Shown here piece by piece: positions 20,555-32,300 of a DNA stretch of 64,000 nt (position 1 is its first letter; each line of letters starts with the position of its first letter). A program made the translations under genes and the position numbers. The DNA is from Plutella xylostella (Eukaryota; Arthropoda; Insecta; Lepidoptera; Plutellidae): the NCBI RefSeq assembly GCF_932276165.1, contig NC_063984.1, forward strand, positions 3,355,501 through 3,419,500, given 5' to 3'. The notes below the pieces were generated by a model. It was not told the origin of the DNA, did not search any database, and saw only the letters and a list, made by a program, of their open reading frames with translations.

Positions 20555-20781
20555 TATCTACTCTATATAGCCTACTATCTGTTCCCGCGCGCTTCGCTTC
20601 GCCTCAAAAAGTTTTCCCGTGGGAATACCGGGATAAAAAGTAGCCTATGTTCTTTCCCAGGGTCTAGACCGTCTGTATACCAAATTTCATTCAAATCCAT
20701 TGAGTAGTTTTGGCGTGAAAGAGTAACAGACAGACAGACAGACAGACACAGTTACTTTCGCATTTATAATATTAGTTAGGA
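20555..20781 (+). repeat. Dispersed LINE/SINE-tail-like repeat with (ACAG)n
   Basis: Diagnostic words in order: GTTTTCCCGTGGGAATACCG, AAAAAGTAGCCTATGTTCTT, ATTCAAATCCATTGAGTAGT, an (ACAG)n run at about 20727-20752, and TTCGCATTTATAATATTAGT. I know this string of words as one of the commonest dispersed repeats of lepidopteran genomes. It is non-coding. A diverged relative lies at 9860-10130. Confidence 0.65.
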
Positions 20782-20784
20782 TCT

Positions 20785-21840
20785 AGGCATACTCGATAAA
20801 TGTTTATTTTCCACTTTTTATTCTTTGGTAATGTGTCAGATTGTCTCTTGCAACGTGAAAAGAGTAATGCTGAGCCCATAATGAGTACTTCGGTATTCGG
20901 ATTAATGTATTATAACCAGCACAAGTACTAGGTATTTTATTAAAAGGGCGATGTTAAATATTTACTTAATACATTTTTAACAAGCTCTCTCTACAAAATG
21001 TTTATTTAGCAGATATTAAATTAGTCCCAATGACTCAATGCTGCTCGAATGTGGTGGGCGTGGGATAATCCGACTCGGTATTTTTACTTCATTATTTTTT
21101 GCTTTTATTTATAAATCTTATGATACAATAATAACAACCTGTCGCATTGGCACTGATATGATTAACAAACGTGATTTGTATCAGTGGTCATTGGTTTATC
21201 GTAAATAAAATTGTTAAATTGCACAGTGTGCACCTTTGTTACTATGCTGTTTATGAAGGAAAATTTGTAATTGGCCTTACTAAATAACGATGTAATAGTT
21301 TATAAGACTTTTGTATACGCTGTAAATTTTCTTAATAAATAAATAAATAAATAAATAAATTTGTCAGAGTCTTGGACAAAAGCAACTAAGAAAATAATAA
21401 AATACTTAACTATTATAATGATGTAAATATTTTTTTCTACGTTCTCTAACAATATAGATAAAGATTTCATCCAGTACGTGCAAGCACCAATACGATTCAG
21501 TAAAAAATTATGTAACAAAATGATGCATTTATAAAAAATAAGTACTTACCCGTTTTTGCAACACATCACATTTTTGTTATAAATGTGTAGCTTTTAAATC
21601 GTTACTAAGTTCTTAGAAAGCATTGATTATTGCTGAGCTTCTATGAAACAATCACAAAAGGAATACCTCGTGGACTTTGTTATTAAAATATTTCAATCTA
21701 AACTGCAGGATACCATAAATATTTGTGCGCTGAGTATAATAATAATAGGAGATTTTCACTCTGTATCTCGTTGAAAAGCGAAGGGCAAATAAATATGAAA
21801 ATAACGGCGTTCATCCGGCGAGGAAGGGACAAAGACGGGC
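20785..21840. other. Gene-free A+T-rich DNA
   Basis: There is an (AAAT)n microsatellite at about 21334-21360. No exon or structured element is recognised. Confidence 0.45.
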
Positions 21841-21986
21841 CACGGGGCTCACTCTCTAAATCCACAAACTAACGAACAAAATTTGTCATGCAATCAGCAC
21901 GAGATAGAGTTGTGGCACTGGTGGCTCGCGTAGCAGCACTTATTACGAAGAATCTTAGTTTTTTTTCATATAGAATGACCCCCCTG
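21841..21986. mobile_element. Short inverted-repeat element, family A, copy 4
   Basis: The left end CACGGGGCTCACTCTCTAA and the inverse of CAGGGGGGTCATTCTATATG on the right enclose about 146 bp. Internally it has ACTAACGAACAAAATTTGTC and a GCAATCAGCACG variant of the family word. Confidence 0.6.
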
Positions 21987-23060
21987 TCTGTTTACCACAG
22001 AACATCACTCAACAAACTCAACAAGGCACTACACTTTTGCCATTCAAATATGACATGACCCAGCAGGACGCACAAATTATCAACATTCCTAATTAATGCC
22101 CTTAGAAGTCGCCCACTGTCTAAAACTAACAAGGTAGGTAAATAATGATTAGGATTTTAATTCATAATCAAGACTTGAAAACACATAACTCGACTGTATT
22201 TATTATGTGACTCCCAATACTGAGGAATCATGTTTCATATTTCAGGAATATTCACAAATCGAATCATTTCAGCTTACTACTGATTGAGTTATTGATATCA
22301 TCGCGTTGTCTGAACAGTATTTGAAAGGATCATATCGGATCGCGATTCGATTTCATGATCCTTTTGCAAGAGTGTATAGCTATCTACTTCATATTATATC
22401 TGTATTTACTATGTATAAATTTTGTTATTTGATTCGTAATTTAATTATTACCTTAACCTACCTACAAAATTTAATATAATAATAGATGTTAAGGTTGTCT
22501 AGATACCTACTAATCCGTGGTTCTTCGAAGAAGTTGTAAAGTAATCTCTATTGTTTTGGATCCGATTCCAAACAGCTTATTCCGTTAGTAACAAGAATAT
22601 TGCAAAATTTCCGCGAATACTGCCGTTGAAACTTATCGGACTTCCAATAAAATGCAGAATTTCAGTAAAAAGTAATCCCTTCTAACTTATCTACTTATTA
22701 TGGTTTTCCTAGAAACTATTATGGCATTCTTTATACAAAATCATTTAACCAGGAGATTTACCTTAGTAGATATTTAAGAGATTCTCTCCTAGCTTGATTT
22801 TAGATATATATTTTTATAATTTTAGTTGTAATATACCTACTGCTGACATTGTCTCTACACTTTTAACGCTATAAAATAAATGGGTCATATGAACTATTAA
22901 CTGGAAACTGAACCGTTGAACCTTCAAATGTAAATTTACGATGACAATAAACCAGCACATAACGATAGTATTATAATAAATCATGTTTAAAACGAAACAA
23001 TTAAAAGAAACTTTAGTACTGTAACCATGAATAAGGTTACAGCCATGGGCAATAGTCCCC
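21987..23060. other. Gene-free A+T-rich DNA
   Basis: No exon, RNA gene or structured repeat is recognised. Confidence 0.4.
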
Positions 23061-23073
23061 AGACTACACGGAC

Positions 23074-23408
23074 GGGAGCGGTGGTAGCTCAGTCGGGTAA
23101 GCGCCCGCTTCTCACGCAAGAGATGCGGGTTCGAATCCCGGCACTGACATGTACCAATGAGTTCTTTTAACTTAAGTACAATGTATACGATCGCCCTTAC
23201 GGTGAAGGAAAACATCGTGAGGAAACCTGCATATCTAGATTTAGTAGGTACATCTAGATATGTGAACCCACCAACCCGCAGTGGACCAGCGTGGTGGGAA
23301 ATGGTCCAAGCTTAGGAAGGCAGTTTAGACCTTGGGGATATGCACAAAGGTTCCACTCGAGAGAGCCAGGTGCAGGTACTTACACCCCCACAGATAATAG
23401 AATAGAAT
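23074..23408 (+). mobile_element. tRNA-derived SINE with 13-bp target duplications
   Basis: The head is tRNA-like with an A-box TAGCTCAGTCGG (23085-23096) and a B-box GGTTCGAATCC (23128-23138), the internal RNA polymerase III promoter. The body contains GTGAAGGAAAACATCGTGAG, a segment shared by many lepidopteran SINEs, and the tail is an A-rich ATAGA repeat. Perfect direct repeats AGACTACACGGAC flank it (23061-23073 and 23409-23421), so the full 335-bp copy and both ends are defined. It would be mobilised by a LINE in trans. It has no protein-coding capacity. Confidence 0.85.
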
Positions 23409-24033
23409 AGACTACACGGACAAAGAAGTATAATTTTATATATTTTTTACTGAAGTCGGGAAAAACTGTATACTACCTACACAGGTACTAGACTAGTCTT
23501 TGTCACCGTGGTACAAGGATTTTCCAGTTAGATTAGCAGTTGCTGATTGCACAGGATGCTTTTGGAAAAAAGGAGCTGAAGTTGATTGATCACTCGGTGA
23601 GACTCCATTCGTCGTGTATCCCACATGCAGCCCAGTGTTTATAGTCCTTGTAATTACAGTACATGCTGAGTCTGGAGTCCTTTTCAACACTGAACAGCAA
23701 CTCTAGTACCTGCCTCTACCTACCTTTTCTATCATAGTGTTAGTGATGTTTTCTACATAATTTATATAATATGGGGCAGCTACAGACTAAATATTCACGA
23801 TTCTGGGGTCGCTCTTTGAGATTTCCCTGTTTATTTTGTCAGTTGCCCGGATCTTGTTATATTAAAGAACGGAGGAGCAGACAGGCTATCTCCTCCGCTC
23901 AACTTCAAAGTAATGTCTTTTTATCTAATAGATTCTTTAACTTAGATATCTACTTATTTAGAAAAAAATATATAAATGTAAAATAAATATTGGCTTCATC
24001 GCATTTTTAAGTGAACTTGCACGACTTTCTTAA

Positions 24034-24163
24034 CCCATATATGCCCATAACTAGTTTTTATATGAAGTTGTTTTACTTTGGGATATGATTAAGATTCAGA
24101 TTCTAAGTTCAAATATGCAAAAAACTCAAGTGGGTCGTTAGCGACCCTCTGGGCATATATGGG
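24034..24163. mobile_element. piggyBac-type MITE
   Basis: A 130-bp element with ends CCCATATATGCCCA and TGGGCATATATGGG, directly flanked by TTAA on both sides (24030-24033 and 24164-24167). TTAA duplication with CCC/GGG ends is the piggyBac signature. It is non-coding. Confidence 0.75.
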
Positions 24164-24313
24164 TTAAAAACATAGTAAGTACACATTTTCAGGGGTATGT
24201 TATTGCTTCTAGAAGCCCACGCCTTTATGCAAATAATATGACCTTTATTAGCTGGTATCACGCTGACATTATGATGTTACTGAATTGTTTTAGTTACAGT
24301 TAACCTTTTATGA

Positions 24314-26216
24314 CCTATCTTGGTGGAATGACTCCGTTAAAGAGATCATCAAAGCCAAGAGAGATAGTTTCAAAATCTGGCAACAAACTGGACTAGAGGA
24401 AGACCGCCAAGAATATAAGCTGAGAAAAACCCTATCAAAGCAAGCAGTCGCTCAAGCCATGGCAAATTCAAGAGAAGAAATGTATAGAAGATTGGGTGAA
24501 GCTAAAAATGACACGGAAATATTTAAAATAGCCAAGCAAAGAAATAGATCAACATTAGATATTAAAGGAAATAGATATATCAGAAACAAAGAAGGCCAAC
24601 TTTTAACCTCCAATGAAAAAATATGTGAGAGGTGGCAACAATATTATGATGAGCTCCTTAACGAAGAATTCCCTAGACAAGAACTACCACCGAGCCTACC
24701 AACAGCTGGGCCCATTACGGAGATAAGTTGTGTAGAAGTTAAGAAGGCTATATCCGAAATGAAAAATCATAAATCTTCAGGCCCAGATGAGATCCCTGCA
24801 GACATGTGGAAGAAAATGGGGCCTGTAGGAGTAGAATGGCTAACTAAACTCTTCAACCTCATACTGGACAATGGTAGTATACCAAACTCGTGGAGAAACA
24901 GCTTTTTGGTGCCATTCTTCAAAAACAAAGGAGATGTCAGCCACTGCTCTAACTATCGTGGAATCAAACTAACGTCACATACACTCAAAATATTTGAAAG
25001 AATACTAAACAAACGTATCCTCCTCCTCACCACATTAACGGAAAATCAGTTTGGTTTTACAGCTGGAAAGTCAACAACCGATGCCATACAAACCGTCCGC
25101 ATTGTTATGGAGAAACATCGCTCCAATCAGGAAGATCTACACCTGGTATTCATAGATCTAGAAAAGGCATTTGACAGAGTTCCAAGGTCTCTGGTCTGGC
25201 ATGCCCTGAGAAACCAAGGAATACCTGAATACTACATAAGTATCGTAAAGGATATGTACAGCGGAAGTAAGACCCAGGTTAGAAGTATGGCAGGACTCAG
25301 TAATTCTTTCGAAGTTAAAGTTGGTGTGCACCAGGGATCGGTCCTTAGCCCTCTTCTATTTAATATAGTAATGGATAACCTAACCAGAGATATCCAGGCG
25401 CCCCTTCCTTGGTGCCTATTATACGCTGACGATGTCGTACTCATAAGCAGTACGGTGCAGCAGCTTCAGAGTAACCTGGATCAATGGAAAGATGCCCTAG
25501 AAAATAATGGCTTACGCATCAGTAGAAGTAAAACCGAATACTTGGAATGTAGGTTTAGTGGAACCACAGCCTCGCACGAAATACGTGTCGATCAAATACC
25601 CCTCACAAAAACCGACCATTTTAAGTATCTTGGCTCAAAGCTGTCTGCAGATGCCAACATTGAGGCTGACGTGACGCATAGGATCCAGACCGCCTGGCAA
25701 AGATGGAGAGCTCTTACAGGAGTCCTCTGTGACAAAAAAATGCCTATCAAAACAAAAGGCAAGGTCTATAAAACAGCTGTGAGACCTGCGATGCTGTACG
25801 GCGCTGAATGCTGGGCGACTAACGCAACACACCAACAAAAACTCCACACGAACGAAATGAAGATGCTGAGGTGGGCTGGCGGAGTAACGAAACTCGATAA
25901 AGTACGTAATGAATACATCAGAGGAAGTTTCAAAGTTGCGCCCATCACAGAAAAGCTAGTGGAAAGTCGTCTCAGGTGGTATGGTCACGTAATGAGACGG
26001 AGTGATGACTACACCGTGCATCGAGCCCTGTCCATCCCCGAGAAGAAGAAAGGCAGAGGTCGCCCCCCAGCCACGTGGTTATCCACCATAAAACGCGACT
26101 TGAAGAAGTCCCATTTGGATGTAGATACCCAGACAACCCAGGATAGAAAATCCTGGCGCCGAGTAACGAGGAGAGCCGACCCCAAATAATGGGAAGAGGC
26201 AAAGAAAAAGAAGAAG
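24314..26216 (+). mobile_element. 5'-truncated RTE-clade LINE with perfect 18-bp target duplication
   Basis: Direct repeats ACAGTTAACCTTTTATGA flank the insertion (24296-24313 and 26217-26234) without mismatch. The element starts inside the linker between endonuclease and reverse transcriptase and ends 27 bp after the stop codon with AAAGAAAAAGAAGAAG. The perfect duplication and uninterrupted frame suggest a young insertion. Confidence 0.85.
24315..26189 (+). CDS. RTE-clade reverse transcriptase, endonuclease missing
   Basis: The frame is open from the first complete codon of the insertion (24315) to TAA at 26187, about 624 codons. ATG 24459 is internal and no genuine start exists in this copy. 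Motifs in order: WWNDSVKEIIKAKRDSF linker, NHKSSGPDEIP, CSNYRGIKL, QFGFTAGKSTTDAI, LVFIDLEKAFDRVPR, GVHQGSVLSPLLF, the catalytic box YADDVVL near nt 25421, and the C-terminal RLRWYGHVMRR and GRGRPPATW typical of RTE elements. The endonuclease is absent, so the copy is dead on arrival although its RT domain appears intact. It lies in DNA with no host gene nearby; transcription would depend on read-through. Confidence 0.85.
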   Translation, partial: LSWWNDSVKEIIKAKRDSFKIWQQTGLEEDRQEYKLRKTLSKQAVAQAMANSREEMYRRLGEAKNDTEIFKIAKQRNRSTLDIKGNRYIRNKEGQLLTSNEKICERWQQYYDELLNEEFPRQELPPSLPTAGPITEISCVEVKKAISEMKNHKSSGPDEIPADMWKKMGPVGVEWLTKLFNLILDNGSIPNSWRNSFLVPFFKNKGDVSHCSNYRGIKLTSHTLKIFERILNKRILLLTTLTENQFGFTAGKSTTDAIQTVRIVMEKHRSNQEDLHLVFIDLEKAFDRVPRSLVWHALRNQGIPEYYISIVKDMYSGSKTQVRSMAGLSNSFEVKVGVHQGSVLSPLLFNIVMDNLTRDIQAPLPWCLLYADDVVLISSTVQQLQSNLDQWKDALENNGLRISRSKTEYLECRFSGTTASHEIRVDQIPLTKTDHFKYLGSKLSADANIEADVTHRIQTAWQRWRALTGVLCDKKMPIKTKGKVYKTAVRPAMLYGAECWATNATHQQKLHTNEMKMLRWAGGVTKLDKVRNEYIRGSFKVAPITEKLVESRLRWYGHVMRRSDDYTVHRALSIPEKKKGRGRPPATWLSTIKRDLKKSHLDVDTQTTQDRKSWRRVTRRADPK

Positions 26217-26234
26217 ACAGTTAACCTTTTATGA

Positions 26235-27739
26235 AGGTATGTGGTAATGAATTATAATAATACCCAGAAAGCAGGCGTAGCCCTAACTCATACTTATAGC
26301 AAAGTACCTAATGAAATCCTAGTAAGTAATAATATATACGTCAAAGTTTGTAAGTATGTATGAATGAATTTTTGTTAGTCTTTTACAGTAAAACATCTGC
26401 GTCTGGTCCATGTTTTATAAAATTTGTCATGATGTAGCATATATACTCTAAGTGATGTACTAAGTGAGACCATAGATTACCACATCCCATACGCTTTTTA
26501 TCTCAGAACTTAGGAAAGAACTAGTAAGTACTTTAATAAAATTTTCGTCATCGTTCACGATAAAAACAAAATAACCTAACTAAAAGGAGGGCGACTGGGC
26601 GAAGTTAGTTGAGTGAGCAATAAATTACTGAATCTGGATATCCGGGTCGAAGCGTCTTCGGCTGTCACCAAATAAATAGGCACAGAATTGCAATTGTTTT
26701 TGTGCATACGAGATATTTACGTGTAAAATTTGATGTGATATACATTTAATACTTATTATGCATATTATTATACAATCGCTTCAAGCCATATCTTACAGAC
26801 AGGCTATTCATAGTTAAAAAAAAATACGTAATGATGCATTCATTGTCTCTGTAAATAAAAGCACTTTTTCATTTGTTTCACTATTAGAAAGAATTACATA
26901 CATATCAAAAAATACACTGTTATGCTCGCGATATCAATAAGAGCTTTGATCGGTTGTTATAGTACTATATCGGCAGTATGCGATACATTTTTGCATTGAT
27001 ACGTGATGCAAAATTGCATCGCATCACAAAATGTCGAATGGGCATTCTAATCGTATTTATAAATGCGTGTTACCTCAGGGGACCCGGGCACGCAATCAGG
27101 ATGGCTCGTTTGTTACAGAAACCGTGTTACAGCGGACCCACTTCTGCAACTCCAGTTATTGCCCAACACTCGTGCAACTGACCCATAACTCCAGATAGAC
27201 GGCCAAATTAACCGTTATTTACAGCACGCCAAATTGGTTTTATTGGGGCTACGTAATAAAATTACATAGGTGCACACACCCTTATAGAGCTTTTACGTAA
27301 GACTGTTTGAACTCTGTCGGTCGTTCGCATAAAATGCTTTGAACCGCGTCAGAGTGCATTTTATACATTTTACCCATGAAGTTCACAGTATTTCAGAACA
27401 TAACGTCCCATAGATCGTAAACAAGATGTGAGTGCACATGAAAGTCGAATGCTAACAGACTTTTCCTGCTTTAAATGGCATCTAAATTAGCCTCTACAGT
27501 GTTTCCGCCACGTTCCTACAACCACGTCAGAAAAGCACAGCGCGTGTTGTTCTCGTTCAATAAACTTGTCTCCTAGCCCCTGGAACCTAGGACGTAACAT
27601 CACCTCTATGCTATAGATGTAAGAGTCAACGACACCTCTTCAAAGAGAGTTACAGGGTCAAAGTTTACAGTGAACGCTGAACAGCTGTAGCTAGCGCCGC
27701 TACCTGCGTTGACACAGCACTCTCCGGGGGGAAATTGCC
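26235..27739. other. Gene-free DNA leading to a putative promoter
   Basis: No exon is recognised. From about 27480 the sequence becomes less A+T-rich (CGCCACGTTCCTACAACCAC and similar), as is usual upstream of an insect promoter. Confidence 0.4.
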
Positions 27740-27857
27740 TATAAAACGTATCCTCTTCAGTCCACCTGACCCAGTGAACTTGCTCGTGGAGACTTTGCTT
27801 GTCTCAGGATACTATAATAATTTGTTGTTTTGGGTGTTGGTTTGGGTTGAAACTAGG
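27740..27857 (+). promoter_or_regulatory. Putative TATA promoter and non-coding first exon
   Basis: A TATAAAA box lies at 27740-27746. Initiator-like words follow: TTCAGTC at 27757-27763 (rather close) and CCCAGTGAA at about 27770 (the usual distance). The short transcribed stretch would end at a consensus splice donor, ACTAG|GTAAGA, at 27857/27858. No ATG-initiated frame is needed, so this may be a 5' non-coding exon. The next gene on this strand is the RASL11-like GTPase, of which this may be an alternative first exon. This is inferred from sequence signals only. Confidence 0.35.
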
Positions 27858-27880
27858 TAAGAAGTGTTTAAATTATAAGT

Positions 27881-29843
27881 TAGGGTAAACTACCCTATTG
27901 TTGACACCCCTCCATTTATTGACACAGCGCGGAATAATTAAAGAAAACAAGACAACGCTTCGTTCTATTTAGTTATATTTATCTTTGAATGAAGCAGTCA
28001 TAGTTATTCTGTAATGGTAACACTCGGCAGTCATTTTTACAGCAATGGCTGACCAATAAAACATAGACAATTCGTGCCTCTCCGTTGCTTCTTTAAATTC
28101 CGCCATCTTGGATCGCTTTTTGCAAAGGACAGTGGCTACTTTAGGAATAAATTTGCTAGTATTTCTTAAAAAAATGGTTAAATTTGTTATTTGGACTGAA
28201 AAGGGAACAAAATTCCTTTTCCATTTCTTACCTCAAAAACCACTTATTTTCGGTTTTAACTTCGAATTTAGGTGGTGTCAATTATAGGTCGCACTTTTGG
28301 TATATTTTCCTAATATTGACATATTGGGTCAATAATTGGAAGGAATGTTTTTTGTTTTCATGCTAATATTTTAGCTTTTTCCGGTAGTATATCCTATAAC
28401 GATCACGTTGACACTATTTAATCATTTATCCCACACGAATTTCCAATTCATGACACAGTGTCAATACAGTGAAATCCAATTATCGACATAGTGTCAGTAA
28501 TCTATTTCCCTATTATTGACATGTCTATATATAGGCAAAGTGTCAATAATTACGCTCATAAACGATAAATACTTTTATGGGAGCTTACCATAAAAGTGGC
28601 AGTGAGAAGTGAAGCAGAAAAAAAACTTTTTCTGCCTCACTTCTCACTGCCTTTCTGCAACCTATATGAAGTCGTCTGACTATCAGGTGGCCTGCCAACT
28701 GCTCTACGTCCACCTGTCATCATTTTGCCTGGCCAAAAGTGTCCTGCACACTTCCCACCCAGCTGAATCCACCTCGTAATCTGTTTAAACTGGGATTCTG
28801 ACCCGGCGGGTAAACAATTATCAAGATAGGTGTTAAGATTCACAAAATTTAATGATATCCAGCTGTATCGTTCGTTTCGATTGGGACACTGGACATTACC
28901 TTAGTCTTGAACATGTTTATCTACAGGCCAACCCTCAAGGATGCTACGTGTAGTTCTGCGAGCATAAACTGGAGATATCAGAGGCATATTCATGATTCTT
29001 CATCAAAATAAAGATGCGACAAAGCTACACCACACTTTTTCTTTGGCCTTATCTTCCAGCAAGTACTTACCAGGTCTAAGATCAGCCTCGGTCCTGAAGG
29101 ACAAAAAGCATGCTATGTCACGCTTGCCTGTTCGTTACCTCCACTCGAGAACTCGATTACTCCAACTGTCTTTCTTCTTGGGTGGCTGGCCTATTGGCAT
29201 CTCACATTGGATCTCTGATGGATTGATTACATCAGTTCAGTCCGCATTACGACTTTATATCGGTGGACCTGTTAGCCCAACTTTGACCACGTTTCTGAAC
29301 CATATCATATGGCATCAGCAGCAGGACGCACTAGCTGGAACCTTTGAGGAATGCCCAGGAGATCATGAGACGAAGCAGCCTAACTCAGTGGGACTAGTCT
29401 GCTAGCATTAGCATTAGATGCAGTATATATGGTATGTCAGATAACTAGCTGATGACTTATGGTATGTGACACTTATGGTGTTTCAATATATCACCGTGAT
29501 ATACCAAATAGAGAACCGGACCCATGGTACCCTCCCAAAGGTTTAATTCCTGTTTAAAACGGTTTTTATTACCTAATATCAAACATGTCAATAATTGGTA
29601 CAGGAGGTGTCATAAATTGGAAAACCCGTGTCAATAATTGGGAAATAGGGGTTCTTTCAAATTTATAGCTGATAATAAAAAACAAAGACTATTGGGTCAT
29701 TGTTTTGTCAAAAATATTATAAATGAATATACACCTGAGACCGCCACGGAAAAAATACCACAATACTAATATTTTATGCGTATTTATGGCCAGTTTTGCA
29801 GACGACTCGTCTTAAAGTGTCAATAATTGGGTAGTTTACCCTA
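27881..29843. mobile_element. TIR element with repeated GTGTCAATAATTGG words
   Basis: The ends TAGGGTAAACTACCC (27881) and GGGTAGTTTACCCTA (29843) form about 26-bp inverted repeats with two mismatches (27881-27906 and 29818-29843). A TA at each end suggests a TA duplication as in Tc1/mariner-type elements. Versions of TATTGACAC or GTGTCAATAATTGG recur many times inside both halves (for example 28271, 28482, 28548, 29588, 29628, 29816). A 25-bp-arm hairpin lies at 28599-28651. The centre (about 28627-29410) is richer in G+C and looks like former coding or captured DNA, but no transposase is recognised. Confidence 0.6.
28599..28651. repeat. 25-bp-arm hairpin
   Basis: The arms GGCAGTGAGAAGTGAAGCAG and its inverse CTGCCTCACTTCTCACTGCC extend by five A/T pairs, with one mismatch and a three-base loop. 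It lies within the TIR element at 27.9-29.8 kb, at the left edge of its G+C-richer centre. Confidence 0.8.
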
Positions 29844-32300
29844 CATAAATGCTAGTATGTAAATAAAATATGATTATGAACATTAATTAAGCTAGATACA
29901 CCTTAGCATGCACGATAAAATCAATCAGCATTATGATTATCCCTCTATTTACCACGGTTCATAATAGATAGCCCTTCTGCATTCAACACACCCAGTTTTT
30001 CGCTCGTTGCAGTTCTTCCTGTAAACTTTTTGATCCTATGCTTCAATCTGGCAGGTCCTCTACCAACAGTTCCAACTAATATACCTACTGTTATTATATC
30101 TATTTATGTACCGAGAGAACATTAGGTGTACACCGAGCATATGCCCGCTCTGCCCATTAGGGCATCAATGTGATGTGTGTCGGCACCGCCGCCGCCGCCG
30201 CGCGCGGAGCCTGCGGCTTCCAGCGAAGTAGAGCAGCGCCCCGGGCCGGCTGTAATGAGGATTTTATCATGGAATGTACTTTATGTAACTTACACAACAC
30301 GTACCACAGCTTTCAAGTACTTCCCTCATCATTTTGTTACTACAATTAATTGTATAATCTCAAAGAATGTACTTACTTAAATGGTAACACACTGAAGTTT
30401 ATGTAACAAATGGCCTGATGACCTAACTAACGCTGCCTGTCCCTTTGAAGTGAAAATTTTAGGATTCTAAATAGAAGGCGGGTTTTATCAAGGATTAAAG
30501 GTCGCCGGCGGCAATTATCCCGCAGCGACGCCGGAAATAACAGGGCTGATGGCCCAACTAACACCGTAGCGTTAAAAAAACTCTCATATAACTTGTATAA
30601 TGGTTCCATTCGAAAATTAAAGTGTTAAGACATAGCTGTATAAGAGTGTAGGAGAGTGCTCTAACTCACTTATAACCACGAAAGAGGCCCACGATTTTGA
30701 GAGTAAAGGCTTTAGAAAGTCTGTAAAACGGTGTCATTGAAGTGTTTAAGTTATAGAAAGCCTGTAGTACGGTGTCATTGAAGTGCTAAAGTTACTATAG
30801 AAGAGTGTTTAATCACTCTTAGCTAGAACTTTTACCGGTATAGTTGTAGTTTTAGAATGGTTATTTGACTCCCTGACTCTTATTTGTTTGTTAAAAAAGG
30901 GTTAAGTGAGTATGTTACCGTTTTTCGAATACACTTTTACCATACAAGTTGTATGTCTTTGAAAATAATAGTGTTAACAGCAATCATACGCGACAGTATT
31001 AGAGTGACAGTATTGATCATTACTAAATAACAGTAAATATAATATATTAACTTGACTTAACATGTTTTGTGAATTGGAAATAATATGCCATTGTAATTTT
31101 ACTGTAATGTATACCATATTTCCCACCTCAATTTTAATGCGCTCCGAATTTATTAAGGATTTCAAATAAAACATAAGTAAATATAAAATAGACGACTCAA
31201 TTTTGTATTTTTTTGTATCCTTGCTGTATGTCCATTAGTTTTATAAATTGATTGGCATGACTGGAATGACAAAATTCACAGAAATAAGTAAGTATTTTAA
31301 AGCAAAATATTGTTTTTCCCAGCAATTTATAGGTTAGGTCGCCAATGCAAATGGCGAACTTAGATTTAAGACATATAGACTCACCTAAGTCATCTATTAC
31401 ACTTTTTGAAATAGAACACCCTTAGCCAAGGGTATTATGCAGTCTTAGTCGATCCGCACAGTCTTGCTTGATACCGTTACCTTTACAGTCTACTTGCCTA
31501 ACGCAATAAGCGTAAGTTAAGTTAACCTTAAAGATTAAAACTGCATTGTTGAGTTTTCCAACACTGTAAGAATCTTGTCTTACTGCACTCTTGACAAAAC
31601 CTCTTTTATAACCAATTCCTGCAGCCTAAATTAAATATGACACCTAAAGATTTATATGAGTATTAAAGGAAACCACTTAACAACCATAAGTGTTAACAGG
31701 TGTCAGTGAGCACTCTTGTATAGCTTTAGGTTCTAGAAACAGTTTAAACCTATAACATCTTGATTATAATTGCTTTGACTAATACCATTTTAACACTTAA
31801 ACCTGCTGTTAACACTAATTTCATTTGTTAACTCATCTTTATCGCTTTACGTTAGAACTGAGATAATTATAACACAGTTATACAGGTTAAAGTTATAAAA
31901 ATAGCTGTAACTGAGGGTAAAATGTTTGTTGGGGGGGTCCTGTTATTTTAGTCAGAATCTGTCAACTAGGGACCGTCAATCCGATTAGATAATAAATAAA
32001 TTATTACATAGCGATTTATCGGTAGAGATGAATTCGCAACTGAAAGAGCTGCTGTAATAATGCGATCCTCAAAAGATTTTCTTTTTCATCCTTATACGGT
32101 AACATTACGAAATTCCCACGCTCATTTGTTCTCATTTAATGGAAACAAACGATTCATACAAAGAATTTGGTCACAGGCCGTGCACCGGGGATCAACGCTC
32201 CCGTTGCGGCGCGCAGTGACAGCAAAAATTAGGCTTTGGATTCCTCCGATATTTTCGTATGCAGAAAAGAGTGCGGAGGGCGGGCGGGCGGCAGCCGCCA
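29844..32300. other. Mostly gene-free DNA with one G+C-rich blip
   Basis: At 30176-30255 a short G+C-rich stretch encodes Pro/Ala-rich sequence followed by MRILSWN, which resembles the first motif of an APE-type endonuclease. It may be a small LINE fragment, but the evidence is thin. The rest shows no exon or structured repeat. From about 32170 the G+C content rises toward the promoter at 32301. Confidence 0.35.

Noticed and set aside
23074..23150. Functional tRNA gene
   Set aside because: A- and B-boxes are good, but the sequence continues into a SINE body and is flanked by 13-bp target duplications.
22814..23215. 133-codon minus-strand frame
   Set aside because: It runs through the SINE head and flanking A+T-rich DNA; no motif.
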